Program-made: the position numbers and the translations under genes | Notes under the pieces: generated by a model | What the model was told of the DNA's origin: nothing | What the model saw: the letters and a program-made list of their open reading frames with translations, nothing else | Database searches by the model: none | Origin: Desulfarculus sp. | Lineage (GTDB): Bacteria > Desulfobacterota > Desulfarculia > Desulfarculales > Desulfarculaceae | DNA: 56,754 nt | Assembly (NCBI GenBank): GCA_016218705.1 | Contig: JACRDC010000093.1 | Coordinates: 1-56,754, forward strand | Direction of reading: 5' to 3' | Shown here: positions 27,312 to 37,255 of the stretch, piece by piece | Layout of the letters: each line of letters starts with the position of its first letter | Numbering within the stretch: the stretch's first letter is position 1

Positions 27312-28249
27312 TGAAAACCCCGGTACAAACCAAGCTGCAACAGGCCATCGCCGCCGGACGCTTCGCGCTGACCCTGGAGATAGGCCCGCCCCAGAGCCCC
27401 AATCCCGAGCCCCTGCGTAAAAAGGCCGAGATCATCAAGGGCCTGGCCGACGGCTACAACGTCACCGACAACCAGACCGCCGTGGTGCGCATGAGCTCCA
27501 TCGCCGCCTCCAAGATCATCCTGGAGATGGGGCTGGAGCCGGTGATGCAGATGGTCTGCCGCGACCGCAACCGCATCGCCATGCAGTCCGACCTGCTGGG
27601 CGCCTCGGCCCTGGGCCTCAAGAACGTGCTGGCGCTTTCCGGCGACCACCAGAAGGCTTCCGCCGCCGGCAAGCTCAAGGGCCACCCCGGGGCCAAGAAC
27701 GTCTACGACATAGACTCCATCCAGCTCATCGCCACCATCAAGGGCCTGCGCGACGAGGCCAAGCAGGAGGGCGGCGACGCCATCGCCGAGCCGGCGCCCT
27801 TTTTCATCGGCGCGGCCTGGACGCCCCTGGGCACCCCGCGCAACTTCCGCGTGCTGCGCCTGGCCAAGAAGATCGCCGCCGGCGCCGACTTCATCCAGAC
27901 CCAGGCCGTCTACGACGTGCCGGCCTTCGCCGCCCAGGTGGCCAAGGCCCGCGACATGGGGCTCACCGACAAGGCCGCCATCCTGGCCGGCATCATCGTG
28001 CCCCGCTCCGCTGGCATGCTCAGCTACATGGACCGCCAGGTGCCCGGCGTGGAGGTGCCCGCCGAGCTGATCGCGCGCATGAAGCAGGCCAAGGACGCCA
28101 AGGCCGAGGGCATCAAGGTCACGGTGGAGCTGATCCAGGCCGTGCGCGCCATCCCCGGCGTCAAGGGCGTGCACCTGCAGGCCATCGAGGCCGAGGAGCT
28201 GTTGCCCGAGATCGTGAAGGCGGCCGGGCTGTCGCCCCAGGACAGGTAG
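27311..28249 (+). CDS. metF: 5,10-Methylenetetrahydrofolate reductase
   Basis: 312 residues starting at ATG 27311. It has the MTHFR fold signatures: FALTLEIGPPQSPNPEPL at the N-terminus, DNQTAVVRMSSIAAS, PVMQMVCRDRNRIAMQSDLLGASALGLKNVLALSGDH, and ADFIQTQAVYDVPAF. It reduces methylene-THF to methyl-THF using FAD, for methionine synthesis or, with MetV and MvhD, in the methyl branch of the Wood-Ljungdahl pathway (in either direction). The MetV partner indicates a ferredoxin/hydride-type enzyme rather than the simple NADH-dependent one. Followed after 53 bp by the glutamate synthase genes on the same strand. Confidence 0.92.
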   Translation: MKTPVQTKLQQAIAAGRFALTLEIGPPQSPNPEPLRKKAEIIKGLADGYNVTDNQTAVVRMSSIAASKIILEMGLEPVMQMVCRDRNRIAMQSDLLGASALGLKNVLALSGDHQKASAAGKLKGHPGAKNVYDIDSIQLIATIKGLRDEAKQEGGDAIAEPAPFFIGAAWTPLGTPRNFRVLRLAKKIAAGADFIQTQAVYDVPAFAAQVAKARDMGLTDKAAILAGIIVPRSAGMLSYMDRQVPGVEVPAELIARMKQAKDAKAEGIKVTVELIQAVRAIPGVKGVHLQAIEAEELLPEIVKAAGLSPQDR

Positions 28250-28302
28250 GTCCCAGGACGCGGGCCGCCGGCCCGCGCAAAGCATAAGGCGGGAACCAAG
28301 CA

Positions 28303-31263
28303 ATGCCTAAGAAGTACCACGTGGACGTCAATCCCACCGCGCCGCGTTTCGCGCCGGTGACCAAGACGGCGGCCTTCGAGAGCGACGGCTGCCTGGGGTG
28401 CCTGAAGTGCGTCAAGCGCACCAGTTGCATCTACAAGGTCTACCAGAAGCACGACTTCGACCCCTTGCGGGTGGTGGACACCACCGACGTGGATTGCCTG
28501 TCCTGCATGCGCTGCGTGCAGGAATGCAAGAAGGCCATCCTCACCCGGGGCCGCAACCCCCAGTTCGACCGCCTGGGTGATGAATACTGGCGGCCCGACA
28601 TCCTGGCCACCCTGTGGAAGCAGGCCGAGACCGGTAAGATACCCGTCTCGGGCGCCGGCTACCGGGGCAACTTCTCGGGGCCGGGCTTCGACCAGATGTG
28701 GACCGACATGAGCGAGATCGTGCGCCCCACCCGCGACGGCATCCACGGCCGCGAGTACATCAGCACCGTGGTGGAGCTGGGGCGGCGGCCGGGGCAACTT
28801 GTCTTCGACCAGGACGGCGCCCTGGCGGTGGATATCCCCCCCTACCGCGAGATCCCCCTGCCCATCGTCTTCGACATCCCCCGCAAGGGCAAATTGACCG
28901 CCGGCAACCGCCGGGCCATGGCCCTGGCCGCCCAAAAGCTGGGCACCCTGGCCGCCGCCACCCAGGAAGAGGCCGAGGGCGCCCTCAAGGACCTGCGCGG
29001 CTCGCTGATGGTGCTCTTGCACCAGGCGCCGGCCAACGCCAAGGTGCTTGAAGGCCTGGCCATGGTGGAGCTGCCCTGGTCCGATACGGTGATGGAGCAG
29101 GTGGCCAAGGTCAAAAAACTGCGGCCCGGCATAGTCACCAGCGTGCGCCTGCCCCTGGACGAGCGCGCCGCCTCCAACGCCGCGCTGTTGGCCCGGGAGG
29201 GCGCCGAGGTGATCCACCTCCTGGCCAACTCGGCCGGCAGGGGCTTTGGCCAGCGGGCCGAGGCCTTCGTGGCCAAGCTCACCCGCGAGGTGCACCTCAA
29301 GCTGGTGGAGGACTCCACCCGCGACCAGATCACCCTCTTGGTCAGCGGCGGCGTGGCCCTGGCCGAGCACGTGGCCAAGGCCATCATCAGCGGCGCCGAC
29401 GCCGTGGGCCTGGGCTTGGCCCTCATGGTGGGCCTGGAGTGCCGCCTGTGCGGCAACTGCGCCGAGGGCGCGCCGTGCCCGGTGTCCATGGAGAGCGTGG
29501 ACGAGGCCTGGGGCTTCAAGCGGCTGATGAACCTCATCGGCGCCTACCACTCCCAGATCATCGAGCTTATGGGCGCCATGGGCATGCGCGAGGTGCGGCG
29601 TCTGCGCGGCGAGGTGGGCCGGGCCATGGTCTTCGACGACCTGGAGCGCATGAGCTTCGCGCCCATCTTCGGCCAGCGCATCAGCGAGGGGCAGGGACGC
29701 CTCATGCCCCCCGACCCCCTGGACTACGCCGCCAGCAACGGCTTCGCCCTGACCAAGGACCTGGTCAAGCCGTCTCCCAGCCGCTACCGCAACCCGCTGA
29801 CCAAGTTCCGCGTGGAGCGCACCACCGATTGCATCGCCTGCGGCAAGTGCGCCGAGGTCTGCGGCTTCGGGGTGCACAAGAAGGCTGGCCAGGCCATGCT
29901 GGGCACCCGCTCCCGCTTCTGCATGGGCGCCGAATACTGCAAGGCCCGGGGCGCCTTCTGCGCCGACACCTGCCCGGTGGGGGCGCTGCGCGTGGGCGCC
30001 AATCCGGCCTGGAAGACCTTCGGCGACCCCCGCTGGCCCGCAGACCTCCTGGTGGCCACCTGGGAGCAGGCCGAGACCGGCCGTCCACCGGCCAGCAACC
30101 TGGAATACCGCGTGGGCAATAGCGGCGGCGGCTTCGACCGCATGGACTTCGTCATCCCCGCCGAGGCCCCGGACAAGTCCTTCGGGCCAGGGGACGTGGA
30201 CCTGACGGTGGAACTCAACCGCCGGCGCGACGAAGAGCGCCCGCGCATCACCATCGGCTGGCCCATCTACGGCGGTGGCATGAGCTTCGGCTCGGTGAGC
30301 CTGTCCACCATGGTCAGCCGCGGCAAGGCCTTCGCCACCTACGACTCCTTCACCTGCACCGGCGAGGGCGGCTACCCCGACGTGCTCAAGCCCTACGACG
30401 ACCACGTCATCACCCAGGTGGCCACGGGGCTCTTCGGCGTGCGCGAGGAGACCATCCAGCGGGTGCGCATCGTGGAGTTCAAGTACGCCCAGGGCGCCAA
30501 GCCCGGCCTGGGCGGCCACCTCTTGGGCGACAAGGTCACCCCCGAGGTGGCGCGCATGCGCGAGGCCACCGAGGGCAGCTCGCTCTTCTCGCCCTTCCCC
30601 TTCCACTCGGTCTACTCGGTGGAGGACCACAAGAAGCACGTGGATTGGATCAAGATGATCAATCCGCGCACCCTCGTCTCGGTCAAGGTCTCCACCCCGG
30701 TGGACGTGGACATGGTGGCCGTGGGCAGCTTCTACGCCGGGGCGCACATCGTGCACCTGGACGGCTCCTACGGCGGCACCGGCGCCGCCCCCGACATCGC
30801 CAAGAAGAACATCGCCATGCCCATCGAGTACGCCATTCCCCTGGTACACCGCTTCCTCAAGGAGGAAGGCATCCGCGATCAGGTGACCCTGGTGGCCTCG
30901 GGCGGCCTGCGCACCGCCTGGGACGTGGCCAAGGCCATCGCCCTGGGCGCCGACGCCATCGTCATCGGCACCGCCGACATGGTGGCCCTGGAATGCATCC
31001 GCTGCGCCAACTGCGAGTCCGGGCGCGGCTGCCCCCGGGGCATCGCCACCACCGACAGCGAGTTGGCCCTGGCCTACGGCACCGAGTGGGGCTCCCAGCG
31101 GCTCATCAACCTCTACCACTCCTGGGCGGTGCAGCTCCAGACCCTCTTGTGGCGGCTGGGGCTCAAAAGCATCCGCGACCTGGTGGGGCGCAGCGACCTG
31201 TTGACCCACCTGGACTACCAGCAGCCCGACAATCCCAAGGCTGAACGCCGCATGGGGCAGTAA
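28303..31263 (+). CDS. FMN/ferredoxin glutamate synthase, internally duplicated
   Basis: 986 residues made of two tandem modules. The first ferredoxin domain has C30-C33-C36-C42 and C65-C68-C71-C75. It is followed by a shortened synthase-like part with VSGGVALAEHVAKAIISGADAVGLGLAL and CRLCGNCAEGAPC (residues about 350-395). A second ferredoxin domain starts near residue 510 (CIACGKCAEVC) and leads to a full FMN synthase domain (GGGMSFGSVSLSTM, FKYAQGAKPGLGGHLLG, LDGSYGGTGAAP, ASGGLRTAWDVAKAIALGADAI, CIRCANCESGRGC). The first module lacks the GGMSFG and QGAKPG segments, so it is probably non-catalytic. With the next gene it forms a glutamate synthase from 2-oxoglutarate and glutamine-derived ammonia. 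Stop and next start are two bases apart. Confidence 0.85.
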   Translation: MPKKYHVDVNPTAPRFAPVTKTAAFESDGCLGCLKCVKRTSCIYKVYQKHDFDPLRVVDTTDVDCLSCMRCVQECKKAILTRGRNPQFDRLGDEYWRPDILATLWKQAETGKIPVSGAGYRGNFSGPGFDQMWTDMSEIVRPTRDGIHGREYISTVVELGRRPGQLVFDQDGALAVDIPPYREIPLPIVFDIPRKGKLTAGNRRAMALAAQKLGTLAAATQEEAEGALKDLRGSLMVLLHQAPANAKVLEGLAMVELPWSDTVMEQVAKVKKLRPGIVTSVRLPLDERAASNAALLAREGAEVIHLLANSAGRGFGQRAEAFVAKLTREVHLKLVEDSTRDQITLLVSGGVALAEHVAKAIISGADAVGLGLALMVGLECRLCGNCAEGAPCPVSMESVDEAWGFKRLMNLIGAYHSQIIELMGAMGMREVRRLRGEVGRAMVFDDLERMSFAPIFGQRISEGQGRLMPPDPLDYAASNGFALTKDLVKPSPSRYRNPLTKFRVERTTDCIACGKCAEVCGFGVHKKAGQAMLGTRSRFCMGAEYCKARGAFCADTCPVGALRVGANPAWKTFGDPRWPADLLVATWEQAETGRPPASNLEYRVGNSGGGFDRMDFVIPAEAPDKSFGPGDVDLTVELNRRRDEERPRITIGWPIYGGGMSFGSVSLSTMVSRGKAFATYDSFTCTGEGGYPDVLKPYDDHVITQVATGLFGVREETIQRVRIVEFKYAQGAKPGLGGHLLGDKVTPEVARMREATEGSSLFSPFPFHSVYSVEDHKKHVDWIKMINPRTLVSVKVSTPVDVDMVAVGSFYAGAHIVHLDGSYGGTGAAPDIAKKNIAMPIEYAIPLVHRFLKEEGIRDQVTLVASGGLRTAWDVAKAIALGADAIVIGTADMVALECIRCANCESGRGCPRGIATTDSELALAYGTEWGSQRLINLYHSWAVQLQTLLWRLGLKSIRDLVGRSDLLTHLDYQQPDNPKAERRMGQ

Positions 31264-31265
31264 TC

Positions 31266-33944
31266 ATGAAGCACGAGAGGACCGGCACAGTGGCCAGGCT
31301 AGTTGACATAAACGGCAACCCCGTCCGCCCCGCGGGGCCGGACGATCTCCCAGGACTGACCGAGCGCATCCTGGCCCACCGGCGCAAGCTGGCGGCCCAG
31401 GGCGGGGCCATCAGCCCCCAGAAGGCCGCCGAGGAAGGCGGCTGCGGGGTGGTGGGCTTCGCGGCCAGCGTGCCGGTGCGCGGGCGTCACATCTTCGAGC
31501 CCTCGGTGCAGATGCACAACCGGGGCAACGGCAAGGGCGGCGGCATCGCCGCGGCGGGTCTATCGGCCCAGCAACTGGGCGTGGACGCCGCCACCCTCAA
31601 GAACGACTACATCCTGCAGGTGGCCCTGCTTGACCCCTCGGCCGAGGCCGAGGTGGAGCAGGCCTGGGTCAGCCCCTTCCTGGAGGTGCACCACAAGGCC
31701 GCCGTCACGCCGGTCATGGACTGGCGCGACCTGGGCCTGGAGGTCAGGCCCCCCGACGTGGTGCGCTACTTCGTGCGCGTCAAGGACCAGGCCCTGGACA
31801 AGTTCGCCGCCGAGACCAAGATGGAGGGGATGGAGCGCCGGGCGGTGGAGGACGAGTTCATCTACCGCAACTCCTTCAACCTCAACCAGAACTTCTACAC
31901 CAGCCTAGGCGAGAAGCGGGCCTTCGTCTTGAGCCACGCCCGCGACCTGGTGATCCTCAAGCTGGTGGGCTACGCCGAGCACGTGGTGCAGTACTACGGC
32001 ATGGAGGACTTCAAGGCCCACATGTGGATCGCCCACCAGCGCTACCCCACCAAGGGCCGCGTGTGGCACCCCGGCGGCAGCCACCCCTTCATCGGCCTCA
32101 ACGAGGCCCTGGTGCACAACGGCGACTTCGCCAACTACTACAGCGTCTCGGAGTACCTGCGCCAGCACGGCATCGTCACCCAGTTCCTCACCGACACCGA
32201 GGTCTCGGCGCTTCTGTTCGACCTGCTCAGCCGGGTCTACCACTACCCGCTGGAGTACGTCATCGAGGCCATGGCCCCCACCACCGAGCTGGACTTCGAC
32301 CGTCTGCCGGCCGACAAGCAGAAGGTGTACAAGGCCATCCAGGCCCAGCACATCCACGGCTCGCCCGACGGCCCCTGGTTCTTCATCATCGCCCGCAGCC
32401 GGCCCGACCTGGGCAACTACCAGCTCCTGGGCATCACCGACACGGCCATGCTGCGGCCCCAGGTCTTCGCCCTGCAAGAGGGCGAGGTGACCATCGGCCT
32501 GGTGGGCTCGGAGAAGCAGGCAATTGACGCCACCCTGCGCTCTTTAACCGAGGACGACCCCCGCTTCCGCCGGGTGGCCGACCGCTACTGGAACGCGCGC
32601 GGCGGCAGCGCCACCGACGGCGGGGCCTTCATCTTCAACGTGCAGGCCCAGGCAGGCGGCGGCTTCGAGCTGACCTGCACCGACAAATTCGGCACGCCCA
32701 TCCTCTGCCCGCCGGGGCAGTTCAAGGTGGATGAGTCCGAGCCCCTGGCCGCCCCCGCCCAGCCCGCCGGCCTGGTCCTGGGCCAGGGCACGGCGCCAGA
32801 GACCTTCGCCCGGGTGGCCGGCGCGGCGGCCTCCTACAACTTCGCCAACTGGCGCTGGCTTACTCACCAGGCGCTGGCCCTGGCGGCCCAGGACGACCAG
32901 GGCACCGCCTGGGCCCTGGAGTTCCTCACCCTGCTTAACGACATGCGCTACGATTGCGGCGGCCTGAAGCGCAGCATGGTCTTGCAGCTCATACGCGACG
33001 CCATCAACTCCCTGCTGGACGCCGTGCCGCCCCTGGCTGCCCAGGCCGGCCGGGCTTTTGCCCGCGTGGACTGGGCCACCCGGGGCGATTTGCGCGCGCC
33101 GGTGGGCAACGAGAAGACCCTGGTGGTCTTTGCCCGCGAGTTCGAGCCCGAGGGCGACGACTGCGACTCGCGGCTGGAGGTGGCGGCCCACGGCCTGGGC
33201 TGGCGCCGGTTCGTCGTCTACGGCCTCAAGGGCCAGCGCTTCCACGGCTGCGCCCTGGGCGTGGACAGCCAGGACGTGCGCATTGACCTCTACGGCAGCT
33301 CCGGCGACTACCTGGCCTCGGGCATTGACGGGCTGACCATCGTGGTGCACGGCAACGCCCAGGACCAACTGGGCCAGATCATGAAGCAGGGCACCCTGGT
33401 GGTGCACGGCGACGTGGGCCAGACCTTCATGTATGGCGCCAAGGGCGGCGAGGTCTACGTCAAGGGCAACGCTGCCGGCCGGCCGCTCATCAACGCCGTG
33501 GGGCGGCCCCGGGTGGTGATCAACGGCACCTGCCTGGACTTTTTGGCCGAGTCCTTCATGGCCGGCGACCCCTTGAAGGGCGGCGGCTTCGTGGTGCTCA
33601 ACGGCGTGGAGTTCGACGACCAGGGCCGGGTGCGCCCCCTGGCCAGCCCCTACCCGGGCAGCAACCTCTTCTCCCTGGCCTCGGGCGGCGCCATCTACGT
33701 GCGCGACCCCCACCGCCAACTGGTGGACCAGCAACTCAACGGCGGCCACTACTTCGACATGACCCAGGAGGACTGGCAGCTCATCCTGCCCTACCTGCAA
33801 AAGAACCAGGAGCTGTTCGGCATCTCCATCGAGGATGACCTGTTGATGGTGGACGGCCAGAGGCGCTCGCCCCTGGAGGTCTACCGCAAGGTGGGGGCCG
33901 TCAAGCTGGCCGTGCTGGCCAAGCAGGAGGCCCTGCCGGAGTAA
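31266..33944 (+). CDS. Glutamate synthase subunit: class II amidotransferase + GXGXG domain
   Basis: 892 residues. The class II glutamine amidotransferase nucleophile is C60 in EEGGCGVVGFAAS, preceded by an unusually long 59-residue leader that would have to be removed to expose the Cys. The GATase body includes MHNRGNGKGGG, AHQRYPTKGRVWHPGGSHPFIGLNEALVHNGDF and FLTDTEVSA. The C-terminal third is the GXGXG beta-helix domain (LVVHGDVGQTFMYGAKGGEVYVKGNAAGRPLINAVG). The central FMN domain of ordinary GltB is missing and is supplied by the preceding gene, so this resembles the split archaeal-type arrangement. The stop is followed directly by a two-hairpin repeat element. Confidence 0.87.
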   Translation: MKHERTGTVARLVDINGNPVRPAGPDDLPGLTERILAHRRKLAAQGGAISPQKAAEEGGCGVVGFAASVPVRGRHIFEPSVQMHNRGNGKGGGIAAAGLSAQQLGVDAATLKNDYILQVALLDPSAEAEVEQAWVSPFLEVHHKAAVTPVMDWRDLGLEVRPPDVVRYFVRVKDQALDKFAAETKMEGMERRAVEDEFIYRNSFNLNQNFYTSLGEKRAFVLSHARDLVILKLVGYAEHVVQYYGMEDFKAHMWIAHQRYPTKGRVWHPGGSHPFIGLNEALVHNGDFANYYSVSEYLRQHGIVTQFLTDTEVSALLFDLLSRVYHYPLEYVIEAMAPTTELDFDRLPADKQKVYKAIQAQHIHGSPDGPWFFIIARSRPDLGNYQLLGITDTAMLRPQVFALQEGEVTIGLVGSEKQAIDATLRSLTEDDPRFRRVADRYWNARGGSATDGGAFIFNVQAQAGGGFELTCTDKFGTPILCPPGQFKVDESEPLAAPAQPAGLVLGQGTAPETFARVAGAAASYNFANWRWLTHQALALAAQDDQGTAWALEFLTLLNDMRYDCGGLKRSMVLQLIRDAINSLLDAVPPLAAQAGRAFARVDWATRGDLRAPVGNEKTLVVFAREFEPEGDDCDSRLEVAAHGLGWRRFVVYGLKGQRFHGCALGVDSQDVRIDLYGSSGDYLASGIDGLTIVVHGNAQDQLGQIMKQGTLVVHGDVGQTFMYGAKGGEVYVKGNAAGRPLINAVGRPRVVINGTCLDFLAESFMAGDPLKGGGFVVLNGVEFDDQGRVRPLASPYPGSNLFSLASGGAIYVRDPHRQLVDQQLNGGHYFDMTQEDWQLILPYLQKNQELFGISIEDDLLMVDGQRRSPLEVYRKVGAVKLAVLAKQEALPE

Positions 33945-34013
33945 GCCGCGCGCCGCGGCGGGCGATAACGGGTCGAGTGGTGCCCTGGGGACAACCAGGG
34001 TTGCCGGCTCCCG
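33945..34013 (+). repeat. Two-hairpin dispersed element, copy 4, abutting the gltB-type stop
   Basis: Begins at the base after the TAA. Hairpin 1 is GCCGCG-CGC-CGCGGC (33945-33959), then the conserved GGGCGATAACGGGTCG (33960-33975), then hairpin 2 with CCCTGG/CCAGGG arms, ending GCCGGCTCCC. The same layout occurs downstream of bamD and twice at 38988-39127. It may act as terminator or 3'-end stabiliser. Confidence 0.6.
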
Positions 34014-34036
34014 TTGAGCGGTTGCCGCGAAAAGAA

Positions 34037-34115
34037 GGTGCGGGTCGGGGGGAATCCCGCCCCTGCATCGAGACATTCCTCTGAAATGTAGGGGCGGGGT
34101 TTATCCCCGCCCGTG
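34037..34115. repeat. Inverted pair of GC-rich palindromic repeats (one degenerate)
   Basis: A good copy at 34091-34115 matches 22941-22965 over 25 bases. A degenerate copy in reverse orientation lies at 34037-34067. The two are joined by 23 bp that are themselves partly complementary (GATGCAGGGGCGGG-like on one side, AATGTAGGGGCGGG on the other). Confidence 0.65.
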
Positions 34116-34296
34116 CATTTTAGTTTTTGATAGCGCTACCTTGGCGCTAATCCCCCCTGTGGACCGCCCAGTATCACCACCTGGGGTCATGTACTTTCCC
34201 CACCGTATTTTTGTCATTTTACCTATACAAATTTGTGTCTTCTGCTAAACTAAGCTACTCTTAGGTAGGAATACACCACTGTTTGACGAGGCTTTC
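34116..34296. other. Leader region of the NifA-like activator gene
   Basis: About 180 bp, markedly richer in A+T than the genes. It includes a small hairpin AGCGC/GCGCT at 34131-34147 and the GCTACT-CTTA-GGTAGG site at 34254-34269. No convincing sigma-70 or sigma-54 promoter was found for the gene. Confidence 0.5.
34254..34269. promoter_or_regulatory. Candidate activator site GCTACT-CTTA-GGTAGG
   Basis: Same 6-4-6 layout as the two sites before glnA (CCTACC-GTTT-GGTAGG and CCCACC-GGCT-GGTAGG), with the right arm identical. It lies only 27 bp before the start codon of the NifA-like gene, a position suited to self-repression. Confidence 0.4.
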
Positions 34297-35853
<1,557 letters not shown>

Positions 35854-35888
35854 GATTAACTAGCCCGTCATACACTATCGTGGCCATC

Positions 35889-35919
35889 CCGCCCGGGAGC
35901 CCCCAGGGGACCCGGGCGG
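35889..35919 (+). terminator. Hairpin terminator after the NifA-like gene
   Basis: Stem CCGCCCGGG (35889-35897) with CCCGGGCGG (35911-35919) and a 13-base loop that can itself pair. No T-tract follows, so it may depend on Rho or merely protect the 3' end. Confidence 0.5.
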
Positions 35920-35982
35920 TCCCTTGAGGACAACCAGCTTATATCATGGCGTTTTTGTTACAGGCCCCCCGCTGGGTGCCAA

Positions 35983-35999
35983 CTGGCACATCCCTTGCC
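35983..35999 (+). promoter_or_regulatory. Sigma-54 promoter of the porin gene
   Basis: CTGGCACATCCCTTGCC: -24 GG at 35985-35986 and -12 GC at 35997-35998 with exact ten-base spacing. The start codon is 108 bp downstream. No clear activator palindrome was found upstream. Confidence 0.75.
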
Positions 36000-36106
36000 T
36001 TGCCTACCTGTCAATACCGCGGCCCCCAGGGCCGCCTTAAACGACAGGGGCCTGGAGGGCGGGATGGGCCCGCCCCGGACAGGCCCTGGGCAAAAGGGAG
36101 TTCGAC

Positions 36107-36892
36107 ATGAAGAAGCTGGTTTATTCGCTGGTATTGGCCCTGGGGCTCTTGGCCCAGACCGCGCTACTGCCCGGCGGCGTCCTGGCCGCCGACGAGGCCG
36201 CCGCCGACAAGCCCCCCGAGTGGAAGGTGGACGCCGCCGCGGCCTACAACTCCAAGTACATCTGGCGCGGCATCATGCAGGTCAACGACCCGGTGCTGCA
36301 GCCCTCCCTCAACGTCAACAAGGGTGGCTTCACCTTCAACGTGTGGGGCTCCTGGGACCTGACCAACAAGAACACCCGCAAGAACAGCTTCACCGAGATT
36401 GACCTGACCGCCGAGTACGCCTTCAGCTTCGGCGACTTCAGCTTCCCGGTGGGCGTCATCCACTACCTCTTCCCCAACACGCCCTACCCGGCCACCACCG
36501 AGCTCTACGCCGGCGTCAGCTACACCTGGCTGGTCACCCCCAGCATCAAGGTCTTCAAGGACATTGACGAGTCCCACGGCATCTATGTCCTGGCCTCCCT
36601 GGCCTACGCCTACGACCTGCCCGCGGTGGTCAAGGACGTCACCTGGCAGCTCACCGCCAGCATCAGCGGCGCCTGGGGCGACAAGGAGAACAACAAGTTC
36701 TACTGGGCCGGCACCGACTCCGACTCCTTCACCGACTCCCTGCTGACCATCGGTCTGCCCATCAAGATCAAGGAGACCGTGACCATCACCCCGGCCTACA
36801 GCCAGGTGTGGCTGCTGGACAGCAAGATCAAGGACGCCGCCCACTACGACAGCAAGAACTTCTACGGCCTGACCTTGAGCGTGAGCTTCTAG
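36107..36892 (+). CDS. Outer-membrane beta-barrel protein (TorF-like porin)
   Basis: 261 residues with a signal peptide (MKKLVYSLVLALGLLAQTALL...LAADEA, cleavage near residue 28). The mature part alternates polar and aromatic residues in many short strands (AYNSKYIWRGIMQVNDPVLQPSLN, FNVWGSWDLTNKN, FTEIDLTAEYAFSFGDFSFPVG) and ends in the C-terminal Phe (TLSVSF) typical of BamA substrates. The YIWRG segment near the start suggests the TorF putative porin family. It is expressed from its own sigma-54 promoter, between the NifA-like activator and glnA, so a role in uptake of a nitrogen source is plausible. Followed by a terminator. Confidence 0.7.
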   Translation: MKKLVYSLVLALGLLAQTALLPGGVLAADEAAADKPPEWKVDAAAAYNSKYIWRGIMQVNDPVLQPSLNVNKGGFTFNVWGSWDLTNKNTRKNSFTEIDLTAEYAFSFGDFSFPVGVIHYLFPNTPYPATTELYAGVSYTWLVTPSIKVFKDIDESHGIYVLASLAYAYDLPAVVKDVTWQLTASISGAWGDKENNKFYWAGTDSDSFTDSLLTIGLPIKIKETVTITPAYSQVWLLDSKIKDAAHYDSKNFYGLTLSVSF

Positions 36893-36912
36893 CCCTGGCC
36901 CAAACAGGAAGG

Positions 36913-36967
36913 CCGCCCCTTGTCTCCAGCCACCGGGAAGCGCCCTGGCGGCTGGAGAGAGGGGCGG
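36913..36967 (+). terminator. Terminator hairpin after the porin gene
   Basis: Long interrupted stem: CCGCCCCTTGTCTCCAGCC (36913-36931) pairs with GGCTGGAGAGAGGGGCGG (36950-36967) around an 18-base loop. It is followed by TCAAGCCCTTGTTCT. Confidence 0.65.
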
Positions 36968-36988
36968 TCAAGCCCTTGTTCTAGTTGG

Positions 36989-37036
36989 CCTACCGTTTGG
37001 TAGGGTGACCGGCGATCAAACCCACCGGCTGGTAGG
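36989..37036. promoter_or_regulatory. Two activator sites upstream of glnA (CCTACC-N4-GGTAGG type)
   Basis: CCTACC-GTTT-GGTAGG at 36989-37004 is perfect; CCCACC-GGCT-GGTAGG at 37021-37036 has one mismatch. Their centres are 117 and 85 bp upstream of the -24 GG of the glnA promoter, normal for sigma-54 enhancers, and 32 bp (three helical turns) apart. The NifA-like protein is the likely binder (inference). Confidence 0.6.
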
Positions 37037-37111
37037 AGGAGCCGACGGTCTGCCAGATGGTTGCCAGGCACTTTTCTCGCCATAACCGCTGGTTGCCACT
37101 TTTGTGCTTGG

Positions 37112-37128
37112 TTGGCGCAGAATTTGCC
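37112..37128 (+). promoter_or_regulatory. Sigma-54 promoter of glnA
   Basis: TTGGCGCAGAATTTGCC: -24 GG at 37114-37115, -12 GC at 37126-37127, ten-base spacing. TATAAT at 37129-37134 overlaps the end and could be a sigma-70 -10 element, but its -35 spacing is poor. Confidence 0.7.
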
Positions 37129-37255
37129 TATAATGAGGCATGCCGACGTTTTTGTAGAACAGACCCCAAATAGGTTGCCGTCTGGGTGGGCCGCTGGCCG
37201 TGCCCGCGGCGCGGCCAAGCCACCAAGGCGATAATTACCAAGGAGGATTCCGAGC

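Noticed and set aside
28024-31209. Very long minus-strand open frame (over 1000 codons) opposite the glutamate synthase and metF genes
   Set aside because: Its composition (His, Gly, Val, Ala, Leu) is that of an antisense shadow in GC-rich DNA, it has no ribosome binding site, and the plus strand encodes clear conserved proteins.
37129-37134. TATAAT as main glnA promoter
   Set aside because: No -35 element at 16-18 bp; the overlapping sigma-54 promoter has perfect spacing and enhancer sites. It could still be a minor promoter.
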